Source: Arthrobacter saudimassiliensis (GTDB taxonomy: Bacteria > Actinomycetota > Actinomycetes > Actinomycetales > Micrococcaceae). From it: a DNA stretch of 64,000 nt. How positions within the stretch are numbered: position 1 is the first letter of the stretch; the number at the start of each line of letters is the position of its first letter. The stretch covers positions 806,001 through 870,000 of the forward strand of contig LN483070.1 in assembly GCA_900016675.1 (NCBI GenBank), written 5' to 3'. The position numbers and the translations under genes are program-made. This document shows positions 1-9,226 of the stretch, piece after piece. The notes under the pieces are model-generated. The model was not told the DNA's origin. It saw only the letters and a list, made by a program, of their open reading frames with translations, and made no database searches.

Positions 1-1222
1 GCCCGTAACCATCGACGACGTCGAAGCCGCCGCCAAGCTGCTGGACGGCGTGATTGAACGCACCCCCATCGAGGCCTCCCGCGCCCTCGGCCGGATGACC
101 GGCGGCGAGGTGTTCTTCAAGTGCGAGAACCTGCAGCGGGCCGGCTCCTTCAAGGTCCGCGGCGCCTACGTGCGGATGGCGCGGCTCAGCGAGGAGGAGC
201 GGGCCCGGGGCGTGGTGGCCGCATCCGCCGGCAACCACGCCCAGGGCGTGGCCGTGGCAGCCGCCCGGCTGGGCATCCACGCCCGGATCTACATGCCGCT
301 GGGCGTCGCGCTGCCGAAGCTTGCCGCGACCCGCGGACACGGCGCCGAAGTGGTGCTGCACGGGCACAACGTCGACGAGGCCCTGGCCGAAGCCCAGCGC
401 TTCGCCGACGAGACCGGCGCGGTCTTCGTGCACCCGTTCGACAACGTCGACATCATCGCCGGCCAGGGCACCATCGGACTGGAGCTGCTCGAGCAGGTGC
501 CGCACCTCGACACCGTCCTGATGGGCGTCGGCGGCGGCGGGCTGCTCGCCGGGGTCGCCGTCGCCCTGCGGAACCGTGCCCGCGAACTGGGCCGCGAGAT
601 CCGCATCATCGGCGTGCAGGCGGAGAACGCCGCAGCCTACCCGCCGTCCCTGGCCGCCGACGCGCTGGTGCCCCTGACCAAGGTCTCCACGATGGCCGAC
701 GGCATCGCCGTGGGCCGGCCCGGCCAGCTGCCCTTCTCGATCATCCGGGAGCTGGTGGACGACGTGGTGACCGTCAGCGAGGATTCGCTCGCGCGGGCGC
801 TGATCTTCCTCCTGGAGCGGTCCAAGATGGTGGTCGAGCCGGCCGGCGCGGTGGGCGTGGCGGCCCTGCTGGACGGCCGGATCGAGAATCCCGGCACCAC
901 CGCCGTCGTGCTTTCCGGCGGCAACATCGACCCGATGCTGATGCTCAAGGTGATCCAGCGCGGCCTGGCCGCCGCGGGACGCTACCTGACCGTGCGGATG
1001 CTGCTGGATGACCGGCCCGGTTCCCTGGCCGCGATCTCCCGCATCATCGCCGAATCCGACGCAAACGTCACCGGCGTCGACCACACCCGCGTGGGCGGCT
1101 CGATCAGCATGGGAGACGTCGCCATCACCATCAACATGGAAACCAAGGGCGCGGAACACTGCGAGCAGGTGCTGAACAACCTGCGGGCACAGGGGTTCCA
1201 GCCGATGGTCCTGGAAGGCTGA
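1..1222 (+). CDS. ilvA: Threonine ammonia-lyase, 5' partial
   Basis: PLP enzyme that deaminates L-threonine to 2-oxobutanoate, the entry to isoleucine synthesis. The frame is open from base 2 (PVTIDDVEAAAKLLDG precedes the GTG at 50), so the true start lies upstream of the window and that GTG is internal. Counting from the GTG, the PLP lysine is Lys35 in SFKVRGA and the phosphate-binding glycine loop GGGGL is at 161-165. Residues about 313-388 form a single ACT-like regulatory domain, as in the ~400-residue class of the family rather than the longer enterobacterial IlvA. The rhomboid gene starts 2 nt after the stop, so the two are probably co-transcribed. Confidence 0.95.
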   Translation, partial: PVTIDDVEAAAKLLDGVIERTPIEASRALGRMTGGEVFFKCENLQRAGSFKVRGAYVRMARLSEEERARGVVAASAGNHAQGVAVAAARLGIHARIYMPLGVALPKLAATRGHGAEVVLHGHNVDEALAEAQRFADETGAVFVHPFDNVDIIAGQGTIGLELLEQVPHLDTVLMGVGGGGLLAGVAVALRNRARELGREIRIIGVQAENAAAYPPSLAADALVPLTKVSTMADGIAVGRPGQLPFSIIRELVDDVVTVSEDSLARALIFLLERSKMVVEPAGAVGVAALLDGRIENPGTTAVVLSGGNIDPMLMLKVIQRGLAAAGRYLTVRMLLDDRPGSLAAISRIIAESDANVTGVDHTRVGGSISMGDVAITINMETKGAEHCEQVLNNLRAQGFQPMVLEG

Positions 1223-1224
1223 CT

Positions 1225-1797
1225 ATGGGAGAACGCGCCCGCACCGCACTGGCCTGCTCGCTGGGTTTCGCCGCGGTGCTCTGGGGCGTGTTCATCCTGA
1301 CCGTCGTCTCCGGCGGCGGCCTCATCCGCGACCTGGGCATCGCCCCGCGCCGCGTGGACGGCCTGGACGGCGTCCTGTTCGGGCCGCTGCTGCACGCCGG
1401 CATCCCGCACCTGCTGGGCAACACCGTGCCGCTGATCGTCTTCTCGTTCCTGGTGCTGCTTGAGGGCGTCCGGCGGTTCCTGCTGGTGGCGGCGATCTGC
1501 TGGCTGGCCTCCGGCCTGGGCGTGTGGATCTTCGGCAGCGGCCTGACGGTCGGCGTTTCGGGAGTGGTGTTCGGGCTCTTCGCGTATCTGCTGGTGCGCG
1601 GGTTCTACAACCGCAGCGCAGGGCAGATCCTGTTGGCCCTGCTGCTGTTCGCCGTCTTCGGTTCCATTCTCTGGGGCGTGCTGCCGGTCAGCTTCGGCGT
1701 GTCCTGGCAGGCGCACCTGTTCGGCGCCGCGGGCGGGGTGCTGGCTGCTGTCCTGCTGCGGCCGCGGCAGGCGGGCCCGGCGCTGCCGCAGCGCTGA
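1225..1797 (+). CDS. Rhomboid family intramembrane serine protease
   Basis: A 190-residue polytopic membrane protein. Hallmarks of rhomboid proteases are visible: an H57-x4-H62-x3-N66 cluster (HAGIPHLLGN), the nucleophile motif GVSG with Ser112 in a hydrophobic segment, and the catalytic His164 in WQAHLFG followed by a small-residue AAGG helix. About six hydrophobic segments can be counted, the compact bacterial form. The ATG follows the ilvA stop by 2 nt, and the GGAAGG at the end of ilvA can act as its ribosome-binding site. The substrate is unknown. It is followed by a strong terminator and faces greA. Confidence 0.9.
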   Translation: MGERARTALACSLGFAAVLWGVFILTVVSGGGLIRDLGIAPRRVDGLDGVLFGPLLHAGIPHLLGNTVPLIVFSFLVLLEGVRRFLLVAAICWLASGLGVWIFGSGLTVGVSGVVFGLFAYLLVRGFYNRSAGQILLALLLFAVFGSILWGVLPVSFGVSWQAHLFGAAGGVLAAVLLRPRQAGPALPQR

Positions 1798-1837
1798 ACC
1801 GGCAGGGCTTCCACCGGCTCCCGCGTCCGCCGGCACC

Positions 1838-1871
1838 TCCCGCCGACACTTCCCGCCGACACTTCCCGCCG
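1838..1871. repeat. Short tandem repeat, 13-bp unit, 2.6 copies
   Basis: The unit TCCCGCCGACACT occurs at 1838-1850 and 1851-1863, followed by the first 8 bases of a third copy at 1864-1871. It lies between the rhomboid stop and the terminator, outside any gene. It looks like a slippage-type repeat with no evident function and may vary in copy number between strains. Confidence 0.8.
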
Positions 1872-1897
1872 CAGGCCCCGCCCTCGCAGGAGCGCAG

Positions 1898-1943
1898 ACG
1901 CCGACGGCGGGCACCTCCCTGGGGAGGAGCCCGCCGTCGGCGT
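1898..1943. terminator. Terminator between rhomboid and greA
   Basis: A perfect 15-bp inverted repeat (left arm 1898-1912, right arm 1929-1943), with a further CCTCC/GGAGG pairing inside the loop. A short T run follows on the plus strand. It sits between two convergent genes and probably terminates both. Confidence 0.85.
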
Positions 1944-1957
1944 TTCGGTGCAGGTGC

Positions 1958-2449
1958 TTAGCCTGCGTACGGCTTGGCGGAGATGATCTCCACCTCGATG
2001 CTCTTGCCGTTCGGTGCGGTGTACGTGGTGCTCTCGCCGGCCTTGAGGCCGTTGATTGCGGCGCCGAGGGGCGACTTTTCGCTGTAGACGTCGATGCTGC
2101 TGTCGCCGGCGATCTCGCGGCTGCCCAGCAGGAAGGTTTCGGTGTCCCCGGCAATGCGGGCCTCGACCAGCATGCCCGGCTCGACGACGCCGTCGTCGGC
2201 CGGCGGCTCGCCTACATGGGCGTTGTTCAGCAGATCGGTCAGCTGGCGGATGCGGGCCTCAGCCTTGCCCTGCTCCTCCTTGGCGGCGTGGTAGCCGCCG
2301 TTTTCCTTGAGGTCGCCCTCGGACCGCGCCTGCTCGATGCGGGCCACGATTTCCGTGCGCCCGGGGCCGGACAGGTGATCCAGCTCCGCCTTCAGGCGGT
2401 CGTAAGACTCCTGCGTGAGCCAGGCGACAGGTGCGCTGTTGGTAGACAC
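1958..2449 (-). CDS. greA: Transcription elongation factor GreA
   Basis: GreA enters the secondary channel of RNA polymerase and stimulates cleavage of backtracked RNA. The protein has 163 residues: an N-terminal coiled coil (about 10-80) carrying the acidic tip EGDLKEN (44-50, with Asp46 and Glu49 at the positions that coordinate the catalytic metal), then a C-terminal FKBP-like domain. The start is GTG, chosen because AAGGAG (2455-2460) lies 5 nt upstream. The gene stands alone between a terminator and DUF4307. A promoter-like pair about 175 nt upstream implies a long leader. Confidence 0.95.
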   Translation of the reverse strand: MSTNSAPVAWLTQESYDRLKAELDHLSGPGRTEIVARIEQARSEGDLKENGGYHAAKEEQGKAEARIRQLTDLLNNAHVGEPPADDGVVEPGMLVEARIAGDTETFLLGSREIAGDSSIDVYSEKSPLGAAINGLKAGESTTYTAPNGKSIEVEIISAKPYAG

Positions 2450-2468
2450 GGTCTCTCCTTAATGACAT

Positions 2469-2489
2469 CCGGGCCGCTGGACGGCCCGG
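2469..2489 (-). promoter_or_regulatory. Hairpin just upstream of the greA RBS
   Basis: A perfect 8-bp stem (2469-2476 with 2482-2489) and a 5-nt loop. On the minus-strand transcript it lies about 8 nt before the AAGGAG ribosome-binding site of greA, so it could influence translation initiation or pausing. Its function is an inference. Confidence 0.5.
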
Positions 2490-2623
2490 TTGGCTGACTG
2501 CCCGCCGGGCAACAGCCTGACAAGCAAATACCCCGCCGTGCGGTGACCGGAGACCAGTTCCCTGGCGTCCCGAGTCCCTGGCATCACCTGGGGCATCACC
2601 TGGCGGGGCTGAACGTAGGGTCC

Positions 2624-2652
2624 ATCTTAGTTGGGCAACCGGAATAACCCAA
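2624..2652 (-). promoter_or_regulatory. Candidate greA promoter
   Basis: Minus-strand TTGGGT (2647-2652), 17-bp spacer, TAAGAT (2624-2629). The predicted transcript would have a leader of roughly 170 nt before greA. The remaining intergenic DNA between greA and DUF4307 shows nothing else clear. Confidence 0.5.
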
Positions 2653-2729
2653 TACCTGCGTCCGGCGGTGCGGCGGGACGGAACGGGTGCGGCTCCGCCC
2701 GGCGGGGGGCCCGGAACCCCGACGGCGGG

Positions 2730-3182
2730 TCAGGAACCCGTGCCGACCACCCAGCAGGTATGCACGCTGCCCGTGGTGGCCAGGGACACCGTCCGAAGTT
2801 CGGCCCGGTGGTGGGTCACCGATTCCTCGGCGGGCCCGATCGTCACGTACTCCCAGCCGACCACGGCGTACCCCTCGTTCAAGGCCTGCACCGCGCAGGT
2901 CACGGTCGCCTCGGGGGACTTGGTCAGCTTGAAGTCGACCAGGGTGGAGGTCTCGTCCGGGACGGCGAAGCCTACGGGGTCTGTGCTCATCTCCGCCCCG
3001 GGCGAGGGCCAGGACGCGTAGGCGACTGCGGCAACGGCCACAGCCACACCGCCGCCTGCCAGCAGGAGGCGGGACCGGCGGGACAGCCCCCGCTTGGGCG
3101 CCCCGTAGCGATTGGCTAGGCTGGGGGCGGAGGCCGCTTCGTCCGAAGGCCTCCGATGGTCCGCGGGGTCCTGGGTGCTCAC
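2730..3182 (-). CDS. DUF4307 single-pass membrane protein
   Basis: A 150-residue protein of the actinobacterial DUF4307 family. The N-terminus is hydrophilic with the LANRYG motif (22-27) typical of the family, then a positively charged stretch, one transmembrane helix (about 37-58) and an extracytoplasmic beta-rich domain containing two cysteines. The molecular function is unknown. It is divergent from mca, as is common in Micrococcaceae. The GTG start lies 6 nt after a TAGACT -10 box, so the mRNA is probably leaderless. Confidence 0.85.
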   Translation of the reverse strand: MSTQDPADHRRPSDEAASAPSLANRYGAPKRGLSRRSRLLLAGGGVAVAVAAVAYASWPSPGAEMSTDPVGFAVPDETSTLVDFKLTKSPEATVTCAVQALNEGYAVVGWEYVTIGPAEESVTHHRAELRTVSLATTGSVHTCWVVGTGS

Positions 3183-3188
3183 CCGATC

Positions 3189-3194
3189 AGTCTA
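3189..3194 (-). promoter_or_regulatory. -10 box of the DUF4307 gene (leaderless)
   Basis: TAGACT on the minus strand, separated by 6 nt from the GTG at 3182. That places transcription start at or beside the start codon. Confidence 0.6.
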
Positions 3195-3241
3195 CCGAAC
3201 CGCGGTCCTTCCCTTCCGCACGAACGTTCAGGAGCCCTGCC

Positions 3242-4171
3242 TTGTCGATGTCCTCTTCGGCACAATCCCCGTCGGTCCGGCCGCAGCCCGGAGCGCTCAG
3301 GCTGCTCGCGGTGCACGCCCATCCCGATGATGAAGCGAGCAAAGGCGCCGCCACCATGGCCTCCTACGCCGCCGCCGGCGTCGAGGTCATGGTCGCCACC
3401 TGCACCGGCGGAGAGCGCGGCTCCATCCTGAATCCCGCCATGGAGGCGAACCCCGCAGCCAAGCGCGACCTTGCCGGGCTGCGCCGCCGGGAAATGGCCG
3501 CAAGCCGGGATGTGCTGGGGGTGCAGCACCGTTGGCTGGGCTTCATGGACAGCGGCCTGCCCGAAGGCGATCCGCTGCCCGAGCTGCCCTTCGGCTGCTT
3601 CGCCCGGCAGCCCCTGGAGACGGCCGCCGCTCCGCTGGTGCGGCTGGTCCGCTCCTTCCGCCCGCATGTGATCCTCAGCTACGACGAGAACGGCGGCTAC
3701 CCCCACCCGGACCACATCATGGCGCACCGGATCGCCGTCGAAGCGTTCCACGCGGCCGGCGACCCGGAGCGCTACCCGGACACCGGAGCGGCCTGGGAGC
3801 CGCTGAAACTCTACTACGACAGGGCCTTCAACCCCGAGCGGTTCCTGGCGCTGCACCGCGCCCTGGAGGAAGCCGGGCTGGAGTCCCCGTACGCGGCCCG
3901 GCTGGCCGCCGTGCTGGAGAGCGACAGCGAAGGCCACCAGCCGCCGCAGCCCACCCACCCCACCACCACCCAGATCGAATGCGGTGAGTGGTTCGACACC
4001 CGCGACCGGGCGCTCATCAGCCACGCCACCCAGGTCGACCCGCAGGGATTCTTCTTCGCCGTCAGCACCGACCTGCAGCGCCGGGTCTGGCCGTGGGAGG
4101 ACTATTCGCTGATCGAATCCCGCGTGCCCGCCGAACTCCCTGAACGCGACCTGTTCGCTGGCATACGATAG
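3242..4171 (+). CDS. mca: Mycothiol S-conjugate amidase
   Basis: Zinc amidase that cleaves mycothiol conjugates to a mercapturic acid and GlcN-Ins, the actinobacterial detoxification route. The 309-residue protein has the family signatures: AHPDDE (26-31, metal ligands His27 and Asp30) and HPDH (155-158). Its length and C-terminal half (FFFAVSTDL, DLFAGIR) match Mca rather than the paralogue MshB. The TTG at 3242 is preferred over the ATG at 3248 because AGGAG (3230-3234) is 7 nt upstream of the TTG but 13 nt from the ATG. Its presence implies that the cell makes mycothiol. Confidence 0.93.
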   Translation: MSMSSSAQSPSVRPQPGALRLLAVHAHPDDEASKGAATMASYAAAGVEVMVATCTGGERGSILNPAMEANPAAKRDLAGLRRREMAASRDVLGVQHRWLGFMDSGLPEGDPLPELPFGCFARQPLETAAAPLVRLVRSFRPHVILSYDENGGYPHPDHIMAHRIAVEAFHAAGDPERYPDTGAAWEPLKLYYDRAFNPERFLALHRALEEAGLESPYAARLAAVLESDSEGHQPPQPTHPTTTQIECGEWFDTRDRALISHATQVDPQGFFFAVSTDLQRRVWPWEDYSLIESRVPAELPERDLFAGIR

Positions 4172-4222
4172 AGGGCGGGTGAGCAAGCCGCCTGCCTGCC
4201 GCAGCAGAAGAAAGACAGACCC

Positions 4223-4531
4223 GTGAACCTCCTTTACAGCCTGCCCCTGACCGTCAATCCGGTGCCGGACGATGAGCTCAAGGAAGGGCTCACCCCCGAC
4301 ATGGTGACCCCCGGCGTGGCGGGCTTCCTCTTCACCCTCTTCGTCGCGGTCGCCATCTTCCTGCTGATCCGGGACATGGTGAAGCGCATCCGGCGGGTCC
4401 GGTACCGCAGCCAGGCGATGCTCGACGAGGAAAACGCGGCCGCAGCCGAAGCGGCGGAGACGCCCGACGCCGGCCCCTCCGTCGGCCCCGGAGCCGAAGG
4501 CACCGCCCCGCGCACCGGATCCAGGGGCTGA
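4223..4531 (+). CDS. Small single-pass membrane protein, unknown function
   Basis: A 102-residue protein: a short N-terminal tail, one transmembrane helix (about 32-49), a basic stop-transfer cluster (RDMVKRIRRVRYR, 50-62) and an acidic/Ala-Pro-rich cytoplasmic tail. It starts with GTG behind a purine-rich GAAGAAAG. It sits between mca and the DUF255 gene with 3 nt to the latter, an arrangement I associate with related actinobacteria. No function is recognised. Confidence 0.75.
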   Translation: MNLLYSLPLTVNPVPDDELKEGLTPDMVTPGVAGFLFTLFVAVAIFLLIRDMVKRIRRVRYRSQAMLDEENAAAAEAAETPDAGPSVGPGAEGTAPRTGSRG

Positions 4532-4534
4532 CCC

Positions 4535-6709
<2,175 letters not shown>

Positions 6710-6737
6710 CCGCCGACGGGCAGCCGGCGCGGTGCGG

Positions 6738-7475
6738 TCAGGGCCGGACGGCGAGGACGGCCATGATGATGGCGGCGTAGTGGGCGCTGAATCCCGCCAG
6801 CGTGAAGGCGTGGAAGATCTCGTGGAAACCGAACCACTCGATGGACGGGTTGGGGCGCTTCATGGCGTAGATGACCGCCCCGGCGATGTACATGACTCCG
6901 CCGACGATGACCAGGACGGCGGCGGGCAGGTTGACCGACCAGAAATCGGGAATGTAGAAGACGGCCGCGAGTCCGAGGGCGATGTACACCGGGGTGTACA
7001 GCCAGCGGGGCGCGCCCAGCCAGAGCAGGCGGAACGCGATGCCGGCCAGGGCGCCGGCCCAGATGATGATCAGCAGCAGGCGTGCCTTGTCGTGCGGCAG
7101 CAGGGACCACGCCAGGGGCGTGTAGGACCCGGCGATGACGAGCATGATGTTGGTGTGGTCCAGGCGCTTGAGGACCTTCTTCACCGGCGGAGACCAGTTG
7201 CCGCGGTGATAGACGGCGGAGACGCCGAACAGCAGCACGCCGGTCAGCGCATACACCGCCGAGGCGATCCGCGTGCCGGGAGTGGGGGCCAGGACCACCA
7301 GGATGATGCCGGCGGCGAGGGCCAGCGGCGCGGCGCCCAGATGCAGCCAGCCGCGCAGCCGCGGCTTGATCTCCAGGATGTCCGCTACAGCCTCGACCGC
7401 GGATTCCACCGGGCCCGGTGAACGCCGCGACTCGGGATCGTGCTCGGGCAGGGCTGAGGACTGACGTGAATCCAT
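6738..7475 (-). CDS. trhA: Hemolysin III / PAQR family membrane protein
   Basis: A seven-transmembrane protein of the hemolysin III (TrhA/YqfA, PAQR-like) family, 245 residues. Conserved family histidines are visible in VYHRGNW (His90), RLDHTNI (Asp106, His107) and FHEIFHAF (His218, His222), as expected for the metal site of PAQR proteins. TrhA homologues affect membrane energetics and lipid homeostasis; haemolysis is not the natural role. Two in-frame ATGs exist (7484 and 7475). The first lies inside the -10 box TAGGAT (7483-7488), so the second is chosen, giving a leaderless mRNA with a 7-nt gap. Confidence 0.9.
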   Translation of the reverse strand: MDSRQSSALPEHDPESRRSPGPVESAVEAVADILEIKPRLRGWLHLGAAPLALAAGIILVVLAPTPGTRIASAVYALTGVLLFGVSAVYHRGNWSPPVKKVLKRLDHTNIMLVIAGSYTPLAWSLLPHDKARLLLIIIWAGALAGIAFRLLWLGAPRWLYTPVYIALGLAAVFYIPDFWSVNLPAAVLVIVGGVMYIAGAVIYAMKRPNPSIEWFGFHEIFHAFTLAGFSAHYAAIIMAVLAVRP

Positions 7476-7482
7476 GACTGCC

Positions 7483-7488
7483 ATCCTA
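7483..7488 (-). promoter_or_regulatory. -10 box of trhA (leaderless)
   Basis: TAGGAT on the minus strand ends 7 nt before the ATG at 7475. Its first two bases overlap the palindrome at 7487-7508. Confidence 0.6.
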
Positions 7489-7518
7489 ACCTACGGGCCG
7501 GTAGGTTACCGTTCGGTA
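7487..7518. promoter_or_regulatory. Palindromic operator candidates between trhA and uppS
   Basis: Two abutting inverted repeats: TAACCTAC-GGGCCG-GTAGGTTA (7487-7508) and TACCG-TT-CGGTA (7507-7518). The first touches the trhA -10 box and contains TAGGTT (7502-7507), a possible -10 for the rightward uppS gene. A dimeric repressor bound here would cover both promoters. No regulator gene is adjacent. Confidence 0.55.
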
Positions 7519-7599
7519 GGCAGGGTGCGGGGCAGGCAGGCGGTAACCTTGGAACTGCCCGATCCACCCACCGACTCCCGAAGGCAGGTGAGAGCCCCG

Positions 7600-8361
7600 T
7601 TGCGCTTTCCCGGCATCGCCTACGCCTGGTATGAGCGTCGCCTGCGGCAGAGCCTGCCCGCGGAGCGGCTCCCCGAGCACATCGGCGTGATGGTGGACGG
7701 CAACCGGCGCTGGGCGCGCCTGGCCGGCGCTCCGACCCGCGACGGGCACCAGGCGGGCGCCGACAAGATCCTCGAGTTCCTTGGGTGGTGCCAGGAACTG
7801 GGCGTCCGCGTGGTGACGCTCTACATGCTCTCCACCGACAACCTCAACCGCGATCCGGAGGAGCTCGAACCCCTGCTGGGGATCATCGGCAATACGCTGG
7901 ACCGGCTGGGAGAACAGCGGGACCTGCGCGTGCAGCCGGTCGGTGCCCTCGACATCCTGCCGGAGGACCTCGCGGCCCAGCTCTGCCGCCTGGGTGAAAG
8001 CACCGCCGCCGGCCAGGGGCTGCACGTGAACGTGGCGATCGGCTACGGCGGGCGCCGCGAAATCGTGGACGCGGTCAAGGAACTGCTCCGGGATGCCGAG
8101 GCGAACGGCCGCAGCATCGCCGAGGTCACCGAGACGCTCACCGATTCCCAGATTTCCGAGTACCTCTACACCCGCGGCCAGCCCGATCCGGAACTGGTGA
8201 TCCGCACCTCCGGCGAGCAGCGGCTCTCGGGGTTCCTGATGTGGCAGAGCGCGTACAGCGAGTTCTACTTCTGCGAAGCGCTTTGGCCTGACTTCCGGCG
8301 GGTGGACTTCCTGCGCGCCCTTCGCGACTACGCCAGCCGACAGCGGCGGTTCGGGTCCTGA
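7600..8361 (+). CDS. uppS: Isoprenyl transferase (cis-prenyltransferase)
   Basis: Z-type prenyl diphosphate synthase of the UppS superfamily, which condenses isopentenyl diphosphate for polyprenyl carrier lipids. Motifs in order: DGNRRWAR (33-40, catalytic Asp33), YMLSTDNL, IGYGGRREIVDAV, and RTSGEQRLSGFLMWQSAYSE near the C-terminus. At 253 residues the length is usual. The start is taken as TTG 7600 because GGTGAG lies 7 nt upstream and homologues begin at a matching FPGIAYAWYERRL; GTG 7588 is the alternative. Actinobacteria usually have two such enzymes. Whether this makes the short (Z-farnesyl type) or long product cannot be read here. Confidence 0.9.
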   Translation: MRFPGIAYAWYERRLRQSLPAERLPEHIGVMVDGNRRWARLAGAPTRDGHQAGADKILEFLGWCQELGVRVVTLYMLSTDNLNRDPEELEPLLGIIGNTLDRLGEQRDLRVQPVGALDILPEDLAAQLCRLGESTAAGQGLHVNVAIGYGGRREIVDAVKELLRDAEANGRSIAEVTETLTDSQISEYLYTRGQPDPELVIRTSGEQRLSGFLMWQSAYSEFYFCEALWPDFRRVDFLRALRDYASRQRRFGS

Positions 8362-8364
8362 CCG

Positions 8365-9030
8365 ATGCGGGCCCACAGCCGGCGGGAAGTGGGCCTGGCG
8401 GCGCTGCTGGCCGCCAGCGCCGGCTTCGTTGACGCCGCCGGCTTCATCCACTTCGGCGGCTGGTTCGTCGCCTTCATGACCGGAAACTCGACGCGCGCCG
8501 CGGCGTCGCTGGCCGCCTTCTCCTGGGAGGGATTCGTGGCCGCCTTCGCCTTGATCGCGGCCTTCCTGGCCGGCGTCGTCACGGCCTCCCTGCTGCGCCG
8601 GGCCGTGCCCTCCCGGCCTGCGGCGGCGGTCTGCGCCCTCGTGGGGCTGCTGCTGCTGGGCGCCTGGGGCAGCGTGGAACCGGCCGGCGTCCTGACCGCA
8701 CCGCTGCTGTCGCTGGCCATGGGGGCGCTGAACTCGGTCTTCGAACGGGACGGGGAGGTGAGCATCGGATTGACCTATATGACCGGAACGCTGGTGAAGC
8801 TTGGCCAGCGGATCGCCGCCTTCCTGGCCGGCGGCCGGCGGACGGGCGCCGCGCGGTACTTCCTGCTCTGGGCGTCCCTGACCGCCGGGTCCCTGGCCGG
8901 CGGACTCGGATACCTCGCCGTCGGACTGGACTGCCTGCCGGCCGCGGCCGCCGTGATCCTGGCCGTCGGCCTGCGGCTGGCAGCACGCGCCCCGAAGCCG
9001 GGGGAGCGGCCCAAAGCCAACGCCGGGTGA
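8365..9030 (+). CDS. DUF1275 (YoaK-like) membrane protein
   Basis: A 221-residue protein with about six hydrophobic segments. It carries the family motifs [10 protein letters not shown] near the N-terminus, FMTGNSTR after the first helices, and the repeat-like [10 protein letters not shown] in the second half. DUF1275/YoaK proteins are multi-pass membrane proteins of unknown function. The ATG is 3 nt after the uppS stop, indicating co-transcription. Confidence 0.88.
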   Translation: MRAHSRREVGLAALLAASAGFVDAAGFIHFGGWFVAFMTGNSTRAAASLAAFSWEGFVAAFALIAAFLAGVVTASLLRRAVPSRPAAAVCALVGLLLLGAWGSVEPAGVLTAPLLSLAMGALNSVFERDGEVSIGLTYMTGTLVKLGQRIAAFLAGGRRTGAARYFLLWASLTAGSLAGGLGYLAVGLDCLPAAAAVILAVGLRLAARAPKPGERPKANAG

Positions 9031-9079
9031 ATTCCCTCCGCGTCCCCGTGTCACCGTGCACGGGACGCGGCGCCGGGCG

Positions 9080-9226
9080 TACCTTGGTGCTATCAATCAG
9101 CCAGACGCTGATGAACCGGAGGCCGGATGCACACCAGACGGGTGGTCCAGGCCGCGGCCGGCCCCCGTTCCGGCCTGCGGCAGCTTACTTCGACCCGGGG
9201 CCGCCAGGCCCCTGAGTGGAGACACC
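9080..9226 (+). promoter_or_regulatory. Promoter and structured leader of phoH
   Basis: A TACCTT box at 9080-9085 could start a leader of about 130 nt. The leader contains several self-complementary elements: ATCAGC/GCTGAT around 9095-9111, a GC-rich GGCCGG/CCGGCC region near 9160, and GGGGCC-GCCA-GGCCCC just before the GGAGA that precedes the phoH GTG. It also holds a 34-codon frame (9111-9215) without a clear ribosome-binding site. No known riboswitch consensus is recognised. Confidence 0.4.

Noticed and set aside
3222-3229. GAACGTTC palindrome upstream of mca as an SOS box
   Set aside because: Actinobacterial LexA boxes need CGAAC and GTTCG separated by 4 bp; here the halves abut, and the site is next to the ribosome-binding site.
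9056-9226. N-terminal extension of phoH
   Set aside because: The 57 extra residues are low-complexity and precede a GTG with GGAGA. The PIN domain begins soon after residue 20 of the shorter form.
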